Origin: G963556115 sp963675945
GTDB taxonomy: Bacteria > Planctomycetota > SZUA-567
Length of the DNA stretch: 64,000 nucleotides
Assembly (NCBI GenBank): GCA_963675945.1
Contig: OY780932.1
Location: 3,038,001 to 3,102,000 of the forward strand
Direction: 5' to 3'
Positions 36,079 through 44,149 of the stretch are shown here, in pieces (the stretch's first letter is position 1; every line of letters starts with the position of its first letter). The position numbers and the translations under genes were made by a program. Under the pieces are notes generated by a model that worked only from the letters and a program-made list of their open reading frames with translations, did not search any database and was not told the DNA's origin.

Positions 36079-37149
36079 TTATCTATCTTTTTTCCGTCGA
36101 ACCGAGAAGAAATCATTGAGGCTCGTTACCACATCCGCAGTAAAGTCTCTAGCCCCATCTATCCCAAGTTTGAAGATATCACCCATATGAATACGTAGAA
36201 ACTCTGCAGTCGCTTTGGGATCAGGAAAACCCCAGGCAATCCTCGCATGTACATCTTCTGCCTCCCACGCCTCACCCTTGCTGTCATACTCCCCAAAATA
36301 CTCGACTTCGTCTTCAGCAAAATCATCTGAGGTGTCAGCGCTATAGGCATAATCACCACCACTCCAGGCAGCAAACTCCTGGCTCTGGGAAAATTCTTTG
36401 AGTCTACCCAAGCGGTAAATATATCTGGTATTTCCCAAATACAAATCAGACCAGGTTTTAAAGAGCGGACAGAGCGGAGTTTGGGCGCAATTATCCATAA
36501 ACGCTTCATAATCAGCAAGTATTGACTCGGCACTAAGTTCAACCACCCCACCGCTGATTATCTTGGCATACGCGGAGAAGACCAGATCAAGATCCTGAGC
36601 CAAAACCAACATCCCTCTATCTGCCGAGAGATCAGCCTCAACCGTCCACTCTTCCAGCAGCATCCGCGGGAAAGCCACTACACCTTTGAAGAGACCAAAA
36701 TTATCGGCGGCAGAGCGGAGTAAATCACGCACCATATATGATTTAAGATGTTCGCAATGAATATGTAGCAGTGCCTGAGTTGTAATGACCTTGACCTCGG
36801 CAGGAGTCAGCAATTTACAGAGTTCACTACTGACTATTAGGATAGGATCGGTTTCACCGATGCAAAAAGCACAAGGAGTTATAGAATTTTGCAGGTAGGT
36901 TGTCGGCACAGGTATCCCCAGAGTATTACAGGTCTCAGCGATACCAGCAGCTAACTCAGGCATTGTCTGCGCGTTTATGCGGGCGCAGGTTGAACTGTAA
37001 GATTGGCGGGCAAACTTTTCATAACGACTCTTGGAGAGTTCGCGGCTTGCCCAGTCAAATCCTTTGAGTTTCATTACTTTTGCTGAAATAAGCTTATCAT
37101 TATCTGTGCAGAAGATACCGAAGGGAATTGCTGAATTATCTGCGCTCAC
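36079..37149 (-). CDS. M48-like metallopeptidase homologue with degenerate active site
   Basis: The 356-residue protein resembles the cytoplasmic M48-like group. Where active members read GHELGHI-x-C-x-HL, this one reads TQALLHIHCEHL, so the first zinc His and the catalytic Glu are Q125 and A126, and only H129 is kept. The downstream E-x-SADR zinc site reads ADLSADR, with D173 in place of Glu. Both changes suggest an inactive, binding-only protein. The C-terminal 100 residues include an acidic stretch (DTSDDFAEDEVEYFGEYD). No signal peptide or membrane segment is seen. It lies between the SRP RNA promoter and an orphan gene. Confidence 0.65.
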   Translation of the reverse strand: MSADNSAIPFGIFCTDNDKLISAKVMKLKGFDWASRELSKSRYEKFARQSYSSTCARINAQTMPELAAGIAETCNTLGIPVPTTYLQNSITPCAFCIGETDPILIVSSELCKLLTPAEVKVITTQALLHIHCEHLKSYMVRDLLRSAADNFGLFKGVVAFPRMLLEEWTVEADLSADRGMLVLAQDLDLVFSAYAKIISGGVVELSAESILADYEAFMDNCAQTPLCPLFKTWSDLYLGNTRYIYRLGRLKEFSQSQEFAAWSGGDYAYSADTSDDFAEDEVEYFGEYDSKGEAWEAEDVHARIAWGFPDPKATAEFLRIHMGDIFKLGIDGARDFTADVVTSLNDFFSVRRKKDR

Positions 37150-37218
37150 CGTACTCCTCCTTATACCAGTTCATTTTCGTGTGTGAAAAAGTAAACAACC
37201 ATATAAGGAGATTATACT

Positions 37219-37809
37219 TTATGCCACGTTTCTTTCAAGCTCAGTCTCAGATTGCGCTGAAATATTTTTACCACTCCCCTGAAATTCTCTGAAGTAATCG
37301 AGCAATTCTACCCGCATATTATGGATATACTCCGGATTTTCCACTTCTGCAGGCATACTCACCCGCTGCGTTAACCGTCTATAAGCCAGTTCAATCTCCT
37401 TATCTGAAGGCTCATTGAAGCCACCAACCCAGCGTTTAGGGATATCCCCCCCGGTCTGCTGCATGAAGCGCATCCCTACCAGCGCCGCAAATACTCTATC
37501 CTCGCTCAGTTCTTTCTCTTCGGTGAGATCAACTATTCTGCCTTCTTCCAGCTTTTGTGAGAGTTTATCAGCATCTTCTAGCAATCTTGCTGGAAGTTGC
37601 TCGGGTACAAGTTCAGATATCCGCACCTTATCATAATTACTAAGTATCTTCCTCGCCCCAACCTTTGAAGCAAGCTGGACAATGTCCATTACTGAACCCA
37701 GCGACTGTGAGGATTCACGCTCTACCCCCTTGCCTCTTCCGCCGGTTGCAGCCACTGCGCCCTGACTTCTGCCGGTATTTCGCTCAACTGTATTTATACT
37801 TGTCATCAT
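37219..37809 (-). CDS. Hypothetical protein (196 aa)
   Basis: Not recognised. It begins with about 40 low-complexity residues rich in Gly, Arg, Ser and Gln, then a mostly helical, charged domain (DADKLSQKLEEGRIVDLTEEKELSEDRVF). No signal peptide, membrane segment or catalytic motif is visible. GGGAG lies just upstream of the first ATG, and codon use looks like that of its neighbours, so it is probably a real gene. It precedes the degenerate M48 gene by about 70 nt on the same strand. Confidence 0.6.
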   Translation of the reverse strand: MMTSINTVERNTGRSQGAVAATGGRGKGVERESSQSLGSVMDIVQLASKVGARKILSNYDKVRISELVPEQLPARLLEDADKLSQKLEEGRIVDLTEEKELSEDRVFAALVGMRFMQQTGGDIPKRWVGGFNEPSDKEIELAYRRLTQRVSMPAEVENPEYIHNMRVELLDYFREFQGSGKNISAQSETELERNVA

Positions 37810-37911
37810 CCAACTCCCACTCGCCTGCGAATCAACATTACTTTATACATTGAATAAATCGACAACTAACAGGTTTATTCTTGAATATCTTTTATTTTTT
37901 CTCTAAAGTAT

Positions 37912-37940
37912 TTGACTACACGATCGCAAAATATTATAAT
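37912..37940 (+). promoter_or_regulatory. Near-consensus sigma-70 promoter of the ilvB leader
   Basis: TTGACT (37912-37917) and TATAAT (37935-37940) are 17 bp apart. The predicted start is near 37947, which places the leader peptide ATG at 37977 about 30 nt into the transcript. Confidence 0.85.
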
Positions 37941-37976
37941 AATATAAATTTGTTTATGTGTTTCTGGAAAATAACT

Positions 37977-38036
37977 ATGATTTATCTATTCAACCTAGTC
38001 GTCGTCGTTGTCGTGCTTATTACTGCCACATGTTGA
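37977..38036 (+). CDS. ilv leader peptide 1
   Basis: A 19-residue peptide, MIYLFNLVVVVVVLITATC, with six consecutive valine codons plus Leu and Ile codons. It is followed directly by an antiterminator and terminator, then ilvB. This is the layout of transcription attenuation by ribosome stalling at branched-chain amino-acid codons, as known for ilvB and ilvGMEDA leaders of enterobacteria. A weak GGAAA site precedes the ATG. An in-frame ATG at 37956 is only about 9 nt from the predicted transcript start, so it is less likely. Confidence 0.85.
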   Translation: MIYLFNLVVVVVVLITATC

Positions 38037-38095
38037 CAGCCGGGTTATAATTGATTTTTAAAGACCCGGGCTGAAGAGTCCGGGTCTTTAACTTT
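38037..38095 (+). terminator. ilvB1 attenuator: antiterminator and terminator hairpins
   Basis: The terminator stem AAAGACCCGG (38060-38069) pairs with CCGGGTCTTT (38080-38089) and ends in a short, imperfect U-rich tail. The alternative antiterminator pairs CAGCCGGG (38037-38044), which overlaps the leader stop region, with CCCGGGCTG (38065-38073), with one bulged G. The two are mutually exclusive, as attenuation requires. Confidence 0.85.
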
Positions 38096-38115
38096 ACCCA
38101 CAGGAGAGGATCACT

Positions 38116-39783
38116 ATGAAAGGAACAAAGCTATTTGTCGAGGCATTACGCAATGAAGGGGTAGATACCGTTTTTGGTTACCCCGGTGGAGCTCTTATTC
38201 CACTCTTTGACGAACTTGTAGAAGCCAAAGACATCAACTTTATCCTTCCCCGCCATGAACAAGCCGGTGCTCATGGTGCCGATGGTTACGCGCGGGTTAC
38301 CGGTAAGCCTGGAGTTGTCATTGCCACCAGTGGCCCAGGAGCCACCAATCTGGTTACTGGTATTGCCAACGCGCACATGGATTCTATCCCTATAGTAGCC
38401 TTTACCGGTCAGGTAAAGACTCATCTTATCGGTAATGATGCTTTTCAAGAGGTAGATATCACTGGTATTACCCGTTCAATTTGCAAGCATAACTACCTGA
38501 TTAAAAACCCTGAAGAGATGCCGCATATTATCCGTGAAGCCTTTCACTTGGCGACCACCGGCCGCCCCGGCCCAGTCGTAGTTGATCTACCGGTAAATAT
38601 CACCACCGCTGACATTCAAACCCCGGTTCAAACCGAGGTAGATCTGCCCGGATACGCGCCAAAACTCCGCGGCAACCCGCAGCAGATTGAAAAGGCGGCA
38701 GAGCTTATCAACTCAGCCCAGGCACCATTACTCTACATTGGGGGCGGAATCATTGCCAGCAAGGCGGAGGATAAAATCCTTGAGCTCGCAGAGAAGGGTA
38801 ATATCCCGGTAACCTCAACCCTGATGGGGCTTGGAGCCTTCCCGGATACGCATCCGTTATCGCTCAAGATGCTTGGCATGCACGGTACCGCCTACGCCAA
38901 CTATGCAACCAGCAACTGTGACGTACTGATCGCCATCGGTTCACGCTTTGATGACCGGGTTACAGGCAAACTTGATGAATTTGCCAGTGGCGCCAAGATC
39001 ATCCATATTGATATAGACCCTACCTCGGTCAGCAAGAACGTGCCGGTAGACATTCCGATTGTCGGTGATGCCGGGATGGTTTTAAGCGAACTTATAAGTA
39101 AAATCAGTGAGAACCCGCGGACTAGCTGGCTTGAGCAGATAAACGCTTGGAAGGAAAGCCATCCGCTCAAATATTGCAAGGACGGGCTCAAGCCTCAATA
39201 TATTATTGAACGGCTATACGAACTTACCAAAGACCGTAAAACAATTATCTCCACCGAGGTCGGACAACACCAGATGTGGACTGCCCTCTTCTATAAATTC
39301 ACCCGTAGCCGAACTCTGGTAACCAGTGGCGGTCTGGGTACTATGGGCTTCGGCTTACCAGCAGCTATCGGCGCTCAGGTAGGCAAGCCGGATCATCTAG
39401 TCGTCGACATTGCCGGAGACGGTTCGATTCAGATGAATATCCAGGAGTTGATCACCCTCAAGAATTACCAGCTCCCGGTGAAGATACTGATCTTGAATAA
39501 TGGCTACCTCGGTATGGTACGCCAGTGGCAGCAACTCTTTTTCAATGAAAAATATGCCTTCACCGACCTCAATAACAATCCCAACTTTGTCGACATTGCG
39601 ACAGCTTACGGCATAAAGGGAATGGTGCTAGAGACAAAAGCTGATACCGATAAAGTGCTACAGGAAATGATTGCTCACAACGGCCCGGTACTGGTTGACG
39701 CTAGAGTAGACCGCGAAGAAAACGTATTTCCCATGGTACCTGCCGGCGAAGCACTAGACCGCATGATCGGCGGCATGGCATAA
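38116..39783 (+). CDS. ilvB: Acetolactate synthase large subunit, copy 1
   Basis: This thiamine-diphosphate enzyme condenses pyruvate to acetolactate, or pyruvate and 2-oxobutyrate to acetohydroxybutyrate, the first common step to Val, Leu and Ile. The 555-residue protein has the catalytic Glu segment FILPRHEQAGAHGADGYAR, TSGPGATNLVTGIANAHMDS, the FAD-region RFDDRVTGK, and the ThDP/Mg site IAGDGSIQMNIQEL with NNGYLGMVRQWQ. RBS AGGAGAGG precedes the ATG. An attenuator lies upstream and a paralogue downstream; no ilvN/ilvH regulatory subunit is nearby. Confidence 0.96.
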   Translation: MKGTKLFVEALRNEGVDTVFGYPGGALIPLFDELVEAKDINFILPRHEQAGAHGADGYARVTGKPGVVIATSGPGATNLVTGIANAHMDSIPIVAFTGQVKTHLIGNDAFQEVDITGITRSICKHNYLIKNPEEMPHIIREAFHLATTGRPGPVVVDLPVNITTADIQTPVQTEVDLPGYAPKLRGNPQQIEKAAELINSAQAPLLYIGGGIIASKAEDKILELAEKGNIPVTSTLMGLGAFPDTHPLSLKMLGMHGTAYANYATSNCDVLIAIGSRFDDRVTGKLDEFASGAKIIHIDIDPTSVSKNVPVDIPIVGDAGMVLSELISKISENPRTSWLEQINAWKESHPLKYCKDGLKPQYIIERLYELTKDRKTIISTEVGQHQMWTALFYKFTRSRTLVTSGGLGTMGFGLPAAIGAQVGKPDHLVVDIAGDGSIQMNIQELITLKNYQLPVKILILNNGYLGMVRQWQQLFFNEKYAFTDLNNNPNFVDIATAYGIKGMVLETKADTDKVLQEMIAHNGPVLVDARVDREENVFPMVPAGEALDRMIGGMA

Positions 39784-39862
39784 ATAGCCGACAACGTTTA
39801 ATTCTACCTAACGAACAAGTTATTTATAAATATTTTGATAGAAAATAAGACAGTATATTATT

Positions 39863-39934
39863 ATGATAAAGCTAGTTATTACATTCAACGTGAGTCCAGT
39901 GCTTGTTAGCGTGATACTCCCTGCCACGAGTTGA
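39863..39934 (+). CDS. ilv leader peptide 2
   Basis: A 23-residue peptide starting MIKLVITFNV and ending ILPATS, in which about half the codons are Val, Leu or Ile. It lies between the two ilvB genes and is followed by its own antiterminator and terminator. No strong ribosome-binding site or clear promoter was found, so the leader may be read through from ilvB1 or start at a weak promoter in 39784-39862. Confidence 0.8.
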   Translation: MIKLVITFNVSPVLVSVILPATS

Positions 39935-39991
39935 GCAGTCTGGTTTGAATTGTTTTTTTCACTGCCCGGACTGCAATGTCCGGGCATTTTT
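39935..39991 (+). terminator. ilvB2 attenuator: antiterminator and terminator hairpins
   Basis: The terminator is a perfect TGCCCGGAC / GTCCGGGCA stem (39963-39971 and 39978-39986) with a 6-nt loop, followed by TTTTTG. The competing antiterminator pairs GCAGTCTGG (39935-39943), just after the leader stop, with CCGGACTGC (39966-39974), 9 bp with one G-U. Confidence 0.88.
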
Positions 39992-40014
39992 GATATAAGA
40001 TTGGAGAGCATAAA

Positions 40015-41682
40015 ATGAAAGGTACAACATTATTAATTAAAGCCCTTATCAATGAAGGTGTTGACACTATCTTCGGCTACCCAGGGGCAGCCCTTATCCC
40101 CTTGTTTCACGAATTGGTCGATTGTAAGGCGATTAATTTTATCCTGCCCCGTCATGAACAGGCGGGTGTCCATGCCGCAGACGGTTACGCCCGAGTTACT
40201 GGCAAACCCGGGGTAATTATCGCCACCAGCGGCCCCGGTGCCACCAATCTGGTCACCGGTATAGCCAACGCCCACATGGACTCAATCCCCCTGGTCGCCA
40301 TTACCGGGCAGGTCAAGACCCATCTTATCGGTAACGACGCCTTCCAGGAGGTCGATACCATCGGGGTCACTCGCTCTATCTGCAAGCATAATTATCTGGT
40401 TAAAAACCCGGAAGAACTCCCGCATGTCATCTCCGAGGCCTTTCATATCGCCAAAACCGGACGTCCCGGCCCGGTCGTTATTGATCTTCCGGTAGATATC
40501 ACCACAGCTGAGATCAAGACTCCGATACAGACCGAGGTCTTGATTCCAAGCTACCGCCCTAACACCATCGGCAATCCCCGGCAGATAAGCAAAGCTGCGG
40601 CCTTGATTAATCAAGCCAAATCCCCCTTGCTGTATATCGGTGGCGGCGTAATCACCAGTGGCGCGGAAGCCGAGATACTCCAGCTTGCTGAAAAAGGCAA
40701 TATCCCCGTAACCTCTACCCTGATGGCTCTCGGCGCCTTCCCCGATACTCATCCATTAGCACTCAAAATGCTCGGCATGCATGGTACCGCCTACGCCAAC
40801 CATGCAACCAATAACTGCGATACCCTTATCGCTGTCGGCGCCCGATTTGATGACAGAGTTACAGGAAAACTCGATGAATTCGCTACCAAGGCCAAGATTA
40901 TTCACATAGATATTGATCCGACCTCAGTCAGCAAGAATGTACCGGTTGACATCCCGATAGTCGGTGATGCGAAGAAAGTTCTCCAAGAACTGATAAAAGT
41001 GGTTGACGCGACAAAACACACCGCATGGCTTGAGCAGATCAATGAATGGAAACGCCAGTATCCACTCACCTACAATGAACATGGCCTCAAACCCCAGTAC
41101 ATAATAGAGAAACTCTGGGAACTTACCCAGAACCGCGATACCATTATCAGCACCGAGGTAGGTCAACACCAGATGTGGGCAGCTCTCTTCTATAAATTTA
41201 CCAAGAGCCGCACCCTTGTTACCAGCGGCGGCTTGGGGACGATGGGGTTTGGTCTCCCCGCCGCTATCGGTGCCCAACTCGGGAGACCCGACCACCTGGT
41301 TATCGATATTGCCGGCGACGGTTCGATTCAGATGAACATTCAGGAGCTTATCACTCTCAAGACTAACAAACTTCCGGTAAAAATTCTGATCCTCAATAAC
41401 AGCTACTTAGGTATGGTTCGGCAGTGGCAGGAACTCTTCTTCGACAAGAAATACGCCTTTACCGACCTCTACGACAATCCGGACTTCGTACGTATTGCCG
41501 AGGCATATGACATCAAAGGTATAATGCTTGAGCAGAAAGAGGATACCGAGCGTATCCTCACCGAGATGATCGAGTATGACGGACCGGTTATCGTCAACGC
41601 CATAGTCGAACGCGAAGAGAACGTCTACCCTATGGTTCCGGCAGGAGAAGCCATCGACCGCATGATTGGGGGGATGGCCTAG
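40015..41682 (+). CDS. ilvB: Acetolactate synthase large subunit, copy 2
   Basis: This is a full-length paralogue of the preceding gene, also 555 residues; 47 of the first 60 residues match. All catalytic blocks are intact: FILPRHEQAGVHAADGYAR, TSGPGATNLVTG, IAGDGSIQMNIQEL and NNSYLGMVRQWQ. It should make acetolactate for valine and leucine or acetohydroxybutyrate for isoleucine. RBS GGAGAG is upstream. It has its own leader peptide and attenuator, so the duplication included the control region. It is followed by a strong terminator. Confidence 0.96.
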   Translation: MKGTTLLIKALINEGVDTIFGYPGAALIPLFHELVDCKAINFILPRHEQAGVHAADGYARVTGKPGVIIATSGPGATNLVTGIANAHMDSIPLVAITGQVKTHLIGNDAFQEVDTIGVTRSICKHNYLVKNPEELPHVISEAFHIAKTGRPGPVVIDLPVDITTAEIKTPIQTEVLIPSYRPNTIGNPRQISKAAALINQAKSPLLYIGGGVITSGAEAEILQLAEKGNIPVTSTLMALGAFPDTHPLALKMLGMHGTAYANHATNNCDTLIAVGARFDDRVTGKLDEFATKAKIIHIDIDPTSVSKNVPVDIPIVGDAKKVLQELIKVVDATKHTAWLEQINEWKRQYPLTYNEHGLKPQYIIEKLWELTQNRDTIISTEVGQHQMWAALFYKFTKSRTLVTSGGLGTMGFGLPAAIGAQLGRPDHLVIDIAGDGSIQMNIQELITLKTNKLPVKILILNNSYLGMVRQWQELFFDKKYAFTDLYDNPDFVRIAEAYDIKGIMLEQKEDTERILTEMIEYDGPVIVNAIVEREENVYPMVPAGEAIDRMIGGMA

Positions 41683-41740
41683 TACGCCCCACAATAATGT
41701 GCTTTTTGTACCTTCAAAACTTAGTTGACGCCTTACTCCT

Positions 41741-41780
41741 CAGGTTATCCGAGCCGAATACGCCGGATAACCTGATTTTT
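41741..41780 (+). terminator. Intrinsic terminator after ilvB2
   Basis: A perfect 11-bp stem CAGGTTATCCG / CGGATAACCTG with a 12-nt loop is followed by ATTTTT. Confidence 0.9.
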
Positions 41781-42001
41781 GCACAAACGATCATTAATTA
41801 TCAAATAAAGGCTCAAGATTAGATATTTTTTTCTCTTTATTTTCAAAAAAACCACATCCTAACTGTTTTTAACATGGTTTTATAGCATATTTTTCGTATA
41901 ATGGGGAGAAATTTTTGATGAAGGTATTGATCAAATCAGTCTATAATGATCCGTATTTTTGGTATTTTAATTTGTTTTATTAACGTATAAGGAAAATACT
42001 T
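41781..42001. promoter_or_regulatory. Upstream region of the NifU-like gene
   Basis: This AT-rich stretch completes the 319-nt gap after ilvB2. A TATAAT at 41897-41902 is a likely -10 for the NifU-like gene; the -35 region (TGGTTT, 16 bp upstream) is poor. No other structure was recognised. Confidence 0.45.
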
Positions 42002-42700
42002 ATGAGTAATTTCACCCACGAAATTGAGCACATGTGTCCTATCACCAAAGGAGCCAAACACGGTCCGGCTCCAATTCCACAGGAAGGTCAGTGGACAAAA
42101 GCAACAAAGATTGAGGACATCAGCGGTTTTACCCACGGTGTGGGTTGGTGTGCACCACAGCAAGGTGCCTGCAAGTTGACTCTCAATGTCAAAAACGGTA
42201 TCATTGAAGAAGCTCTTGTCGAGACACTTGGCTGTACAGGTATGACTCACTCAGCGGCAATGGCAGGTGAAATCCTCGCAGGTAAGACCATCCTTGAAGC
42301 CCTCAATACCGACCTTGTATGTGACGCAATCAACACCGCCATGCGTGAACTATTCCTCCAGATCGTATACGGTCGTACCCAGAGTGCATTCTCTGAGAAC
42401 GGTCTGCCTATCGGAGCGGCTCTTGAAGATCTAGGTAAGGGACTCTGCAGCGTAACCGCTACTATTCATAGCACCAAGGCCAAGGGGGTTCGTTATCTGG
42501 AGACAACCGAAGGTTATATTGTTGAGATAGCTCTTGACGACAATGACGAAGTCATCGGTTACAAATACATTAAGACCGGGGTAATGATGGAAAACATTAC
42601 GCAGAAGGGTATGGATCCTGCCGAAGCGCTGGAAAAGGCTACAGGAACTTATGGCCGTTTTGCCGATGCGGCTAAGACTATCAACCCACGTTGCGAATAG
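42002..42700 (+). CDS. NifU-like iron-sulfur cluster assembly scaffold protein
   Basis: The 232-residue protein matches the NifU N-terminal/IscU-like scaffold type: a PQQGACKLTLNVKNG segment with Cys, then VETLGCTGMTHSAAMAGEILAGKTILEAL with the second conserved Cys, as in IscU/NifU. The C-terminal 90 residues extend beyond a standard IscU and end NPRCE. It is paired with the GGGtGRT gene 55 nt downstream. I know this pair as co-annotated neighbours in diverse anaerobes, but no defined function. A cluster-delivery role for the partner is inference. Confidence 0.82.
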   Translation: MSNFTHEIEHMCPITKGAKHGPAPIPQEGQWTKATKIEDISGFTHGVGWCAPQQGACKLTLNVKNGIIEEALVETLGCTGMTHSAAMAGEILAGKTILEALNTDLVCDAINTAMRELFLQIVYGRTQSAFSENGLPIGAALEDLGKGLCSVTATIHSTKAKGVRYLETTEGYIVEIALDDNDEVIGYKYIKTGVMMENITQKGMDPAEALEKATGTYGRFADAAKTINPRCE

Positions 42701-42755
42701 TCAGCCCAATAATTTTTTATTATTAACAATTACTCTAATTCACAGGAGAAGATAA

Positions 42756-43751
42756 ATGGCATTATTTGAAGGATATGAACGCAGAATCAAGCAGATTGAT
42801 GCGTTACTTAGTCAGTACGGCATATCTTCAGTAGAAGACTGCGACAAGATTTGCAAGGAAAAAGGCATTGATGTAAACCAGATTGTCAAGGAAGTACAGC
42901 CAATTGCTTTTGAAAATGCAGGTTGGGCGTACACTGTTGGTGCAGCTGTAGCTATCAAAAAAGGACAGACCAAGGCTGCTGATATTGCCTGCACCCTCGG
43001 TGAAGGTTTGCAGAGCTTCTGTATCCCGGGTTCCGTTGCTGACGACCGTAAGGTAGGTATTGGTCACGGTAATCTCGCCTCCATGCTCCTCAAGGAAGAG
43101 ACCACCTGTTTTGCCTTTACCGCCGGTCACGAATCCTTTGCCGCGGCTGAAGGCGCTATCGGCCTTGCCCGCTCTGCCAACAAGGCTCGTAAAGAACCTC
43201 TGCGCGTAATCCTCAACGGCTTGGGTAAGGACGCAGCTCAGATCATCAGCCGTATCAATGGCTTTACTCACGTTGAGACCGACTTTAACTATGCAACCGG
43301 TGAAGTAACAGTAGTCAGCAAGAGGTCGTACTCTGAAGGGGAACGTGCTGCGGTAAATTGCTACGGAGCAGATGATGTACGTGAAGGTGTAGCAATCATG
43401 CACCTTGAAGATGTTGACGTGGCCATCACCGGTAACAGTACCAACCCAACCCGTTTCCAGCACCCAGTAATGGCTACTTACAAGAAGGAATGTATCCTCA
43501 AAGGTAAGACCTTCTTCTCTGTCGCTTCAGGTGGTGGTACCGGCCGTACCCTGCACCCTGACAACATGGCTGCTGGTCCTGCTTCATACGGTATGACCGA
43601 CACCATGGGGCGTATGCACAGTGACGCGCAGTTTGCCGGTTCTTCTTCAGTTCCAGCACACGTAGAGATGATGGGACTTATCGGTATGGGTAACAACCCA
43701 ATGGTAGGCGCATCAGTGGCAGTTGCTGTAGCGGTTGAAAAATCAAACTAA
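42756..43751 (+). CDS. GGGtGRT family protein (function unknown)
   Basis: The 331-residue protein carries the name-giving motif GGGTGRT (residues 259-265), and a Gly-rich C-terminus with MGRMHSDAQFAGSSSVPAHVEMMG and MVGASVAVAVAVEKSN. It has no signal peptide or clear membrane span. Blocks such as FCIPGSVADDRKVGIGHGNLASMLL and CFAFTAGHESFAAAEGAIGLARSANKARKE look highly conserved, suggesting an enzyme. No function is established to my knowledge. Linked with the NifU-like scaffold upstream, so it may hold or receive an Fe-S cluster. RBS AGGAGA is upstream, and a strong terminator follows. Confidence 0.85.
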   Translation: MALFEGYERRIKQIDALLSQYGISSVEDCDKICKEKGIDVNQIVKEVQPIAFENAGWAYTVGAAVAIKKGQTKAADIACTLGEGLQSFCIPGSVADDRKVGIGHGNLASMLLKEETTCFAFTAGHESFAAAEGAIGLARSANKARKEPLRVILNGLGKDAAQIISRINGFTHVETDFNYATGEVTVVSKRSYSEGERAAVNCYGADDVREGVAIMHLEDVDVAITGNSTNPTRFQHPVMATYKKECILKGKTFFSVASGGGTGRTLHPDNMAAGPASYGMTDTMGRMHSDAQFAGSSSVPAHVEMMGLIGMGNNPMVGASVAVAVAVEKSN

Positions 43752-43772
43752 GCTCTAATTATACGCTTATCC

Positions 43773-43808
43773 CTGCACTCTCTATTTTCATATAGAGAGT
43801 GCAGCTTT
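43773..43808 (+). terminator. Intrinsic terminator after the GGGtGRT gene
   Basis: A perfect 13-bp stem CTGCACTCTCTAT / ATAGAGAGTGCAG with a 6-nt loop is followed by CTTTCC, a weak U tail. Confidence 0.75.
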
Positions 43809-44149
43809 CCATGGTTACCCACGCTTTTAATTAGCACCAGACACATTATTAAACAACTATTACCCAAAATAATGTAATCGGACCACGCAAAACCAATCCC
43901 CCGGTAACACCAATTTTACGCTGTAATACTGCAAAGAACTTAGACAGGCCTTTCCCCGACTCAACCATTTCCGCAAGGCCGCAGGACAAGGTCAAATCGG
44001 TTTTTTTCAAAATAACCTAGAATATTTACCGGCGTTACTTATAATTTAATAAGAACTTGCTTAATATAGCATATAGTGAAATCGAAGGACATTGACCATT
44101 ATTTAACACAAACACATAAAGCAGATAACATTCTTGCAAGGTGACAATT
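43809..44149. other. Intergenic region ahead of the histidine phosphatase array
   Basis: About 340 nt without a gene. It includes a moderately GC-rich stretch (about 43895-44000) ending in a T run at 43999-44005 (plus strand). GCCTT and AAGGC could pair there, but no recognised RNA family or firm hairpin was found. The phosphatase promoter presumably lies in the AT-rich part near 44040-44090. Confidence 0.35.

Noticed and set aside
37860..38115. T-box or other amino-acid riboswitch ahead of ilvB1
   Set aside because: No T-box sequence is present; a valine-rich leader peptide with mutually exclusive hairpins explains the region.
43895..44010. Possible structured RNA ending in a T run ahead of the phosphatase array
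   Set aside because: GCCTT/AAGGC and CCGA/TCGG pairings exist, but no convincing stem precedes the T run and no known family is recognised.
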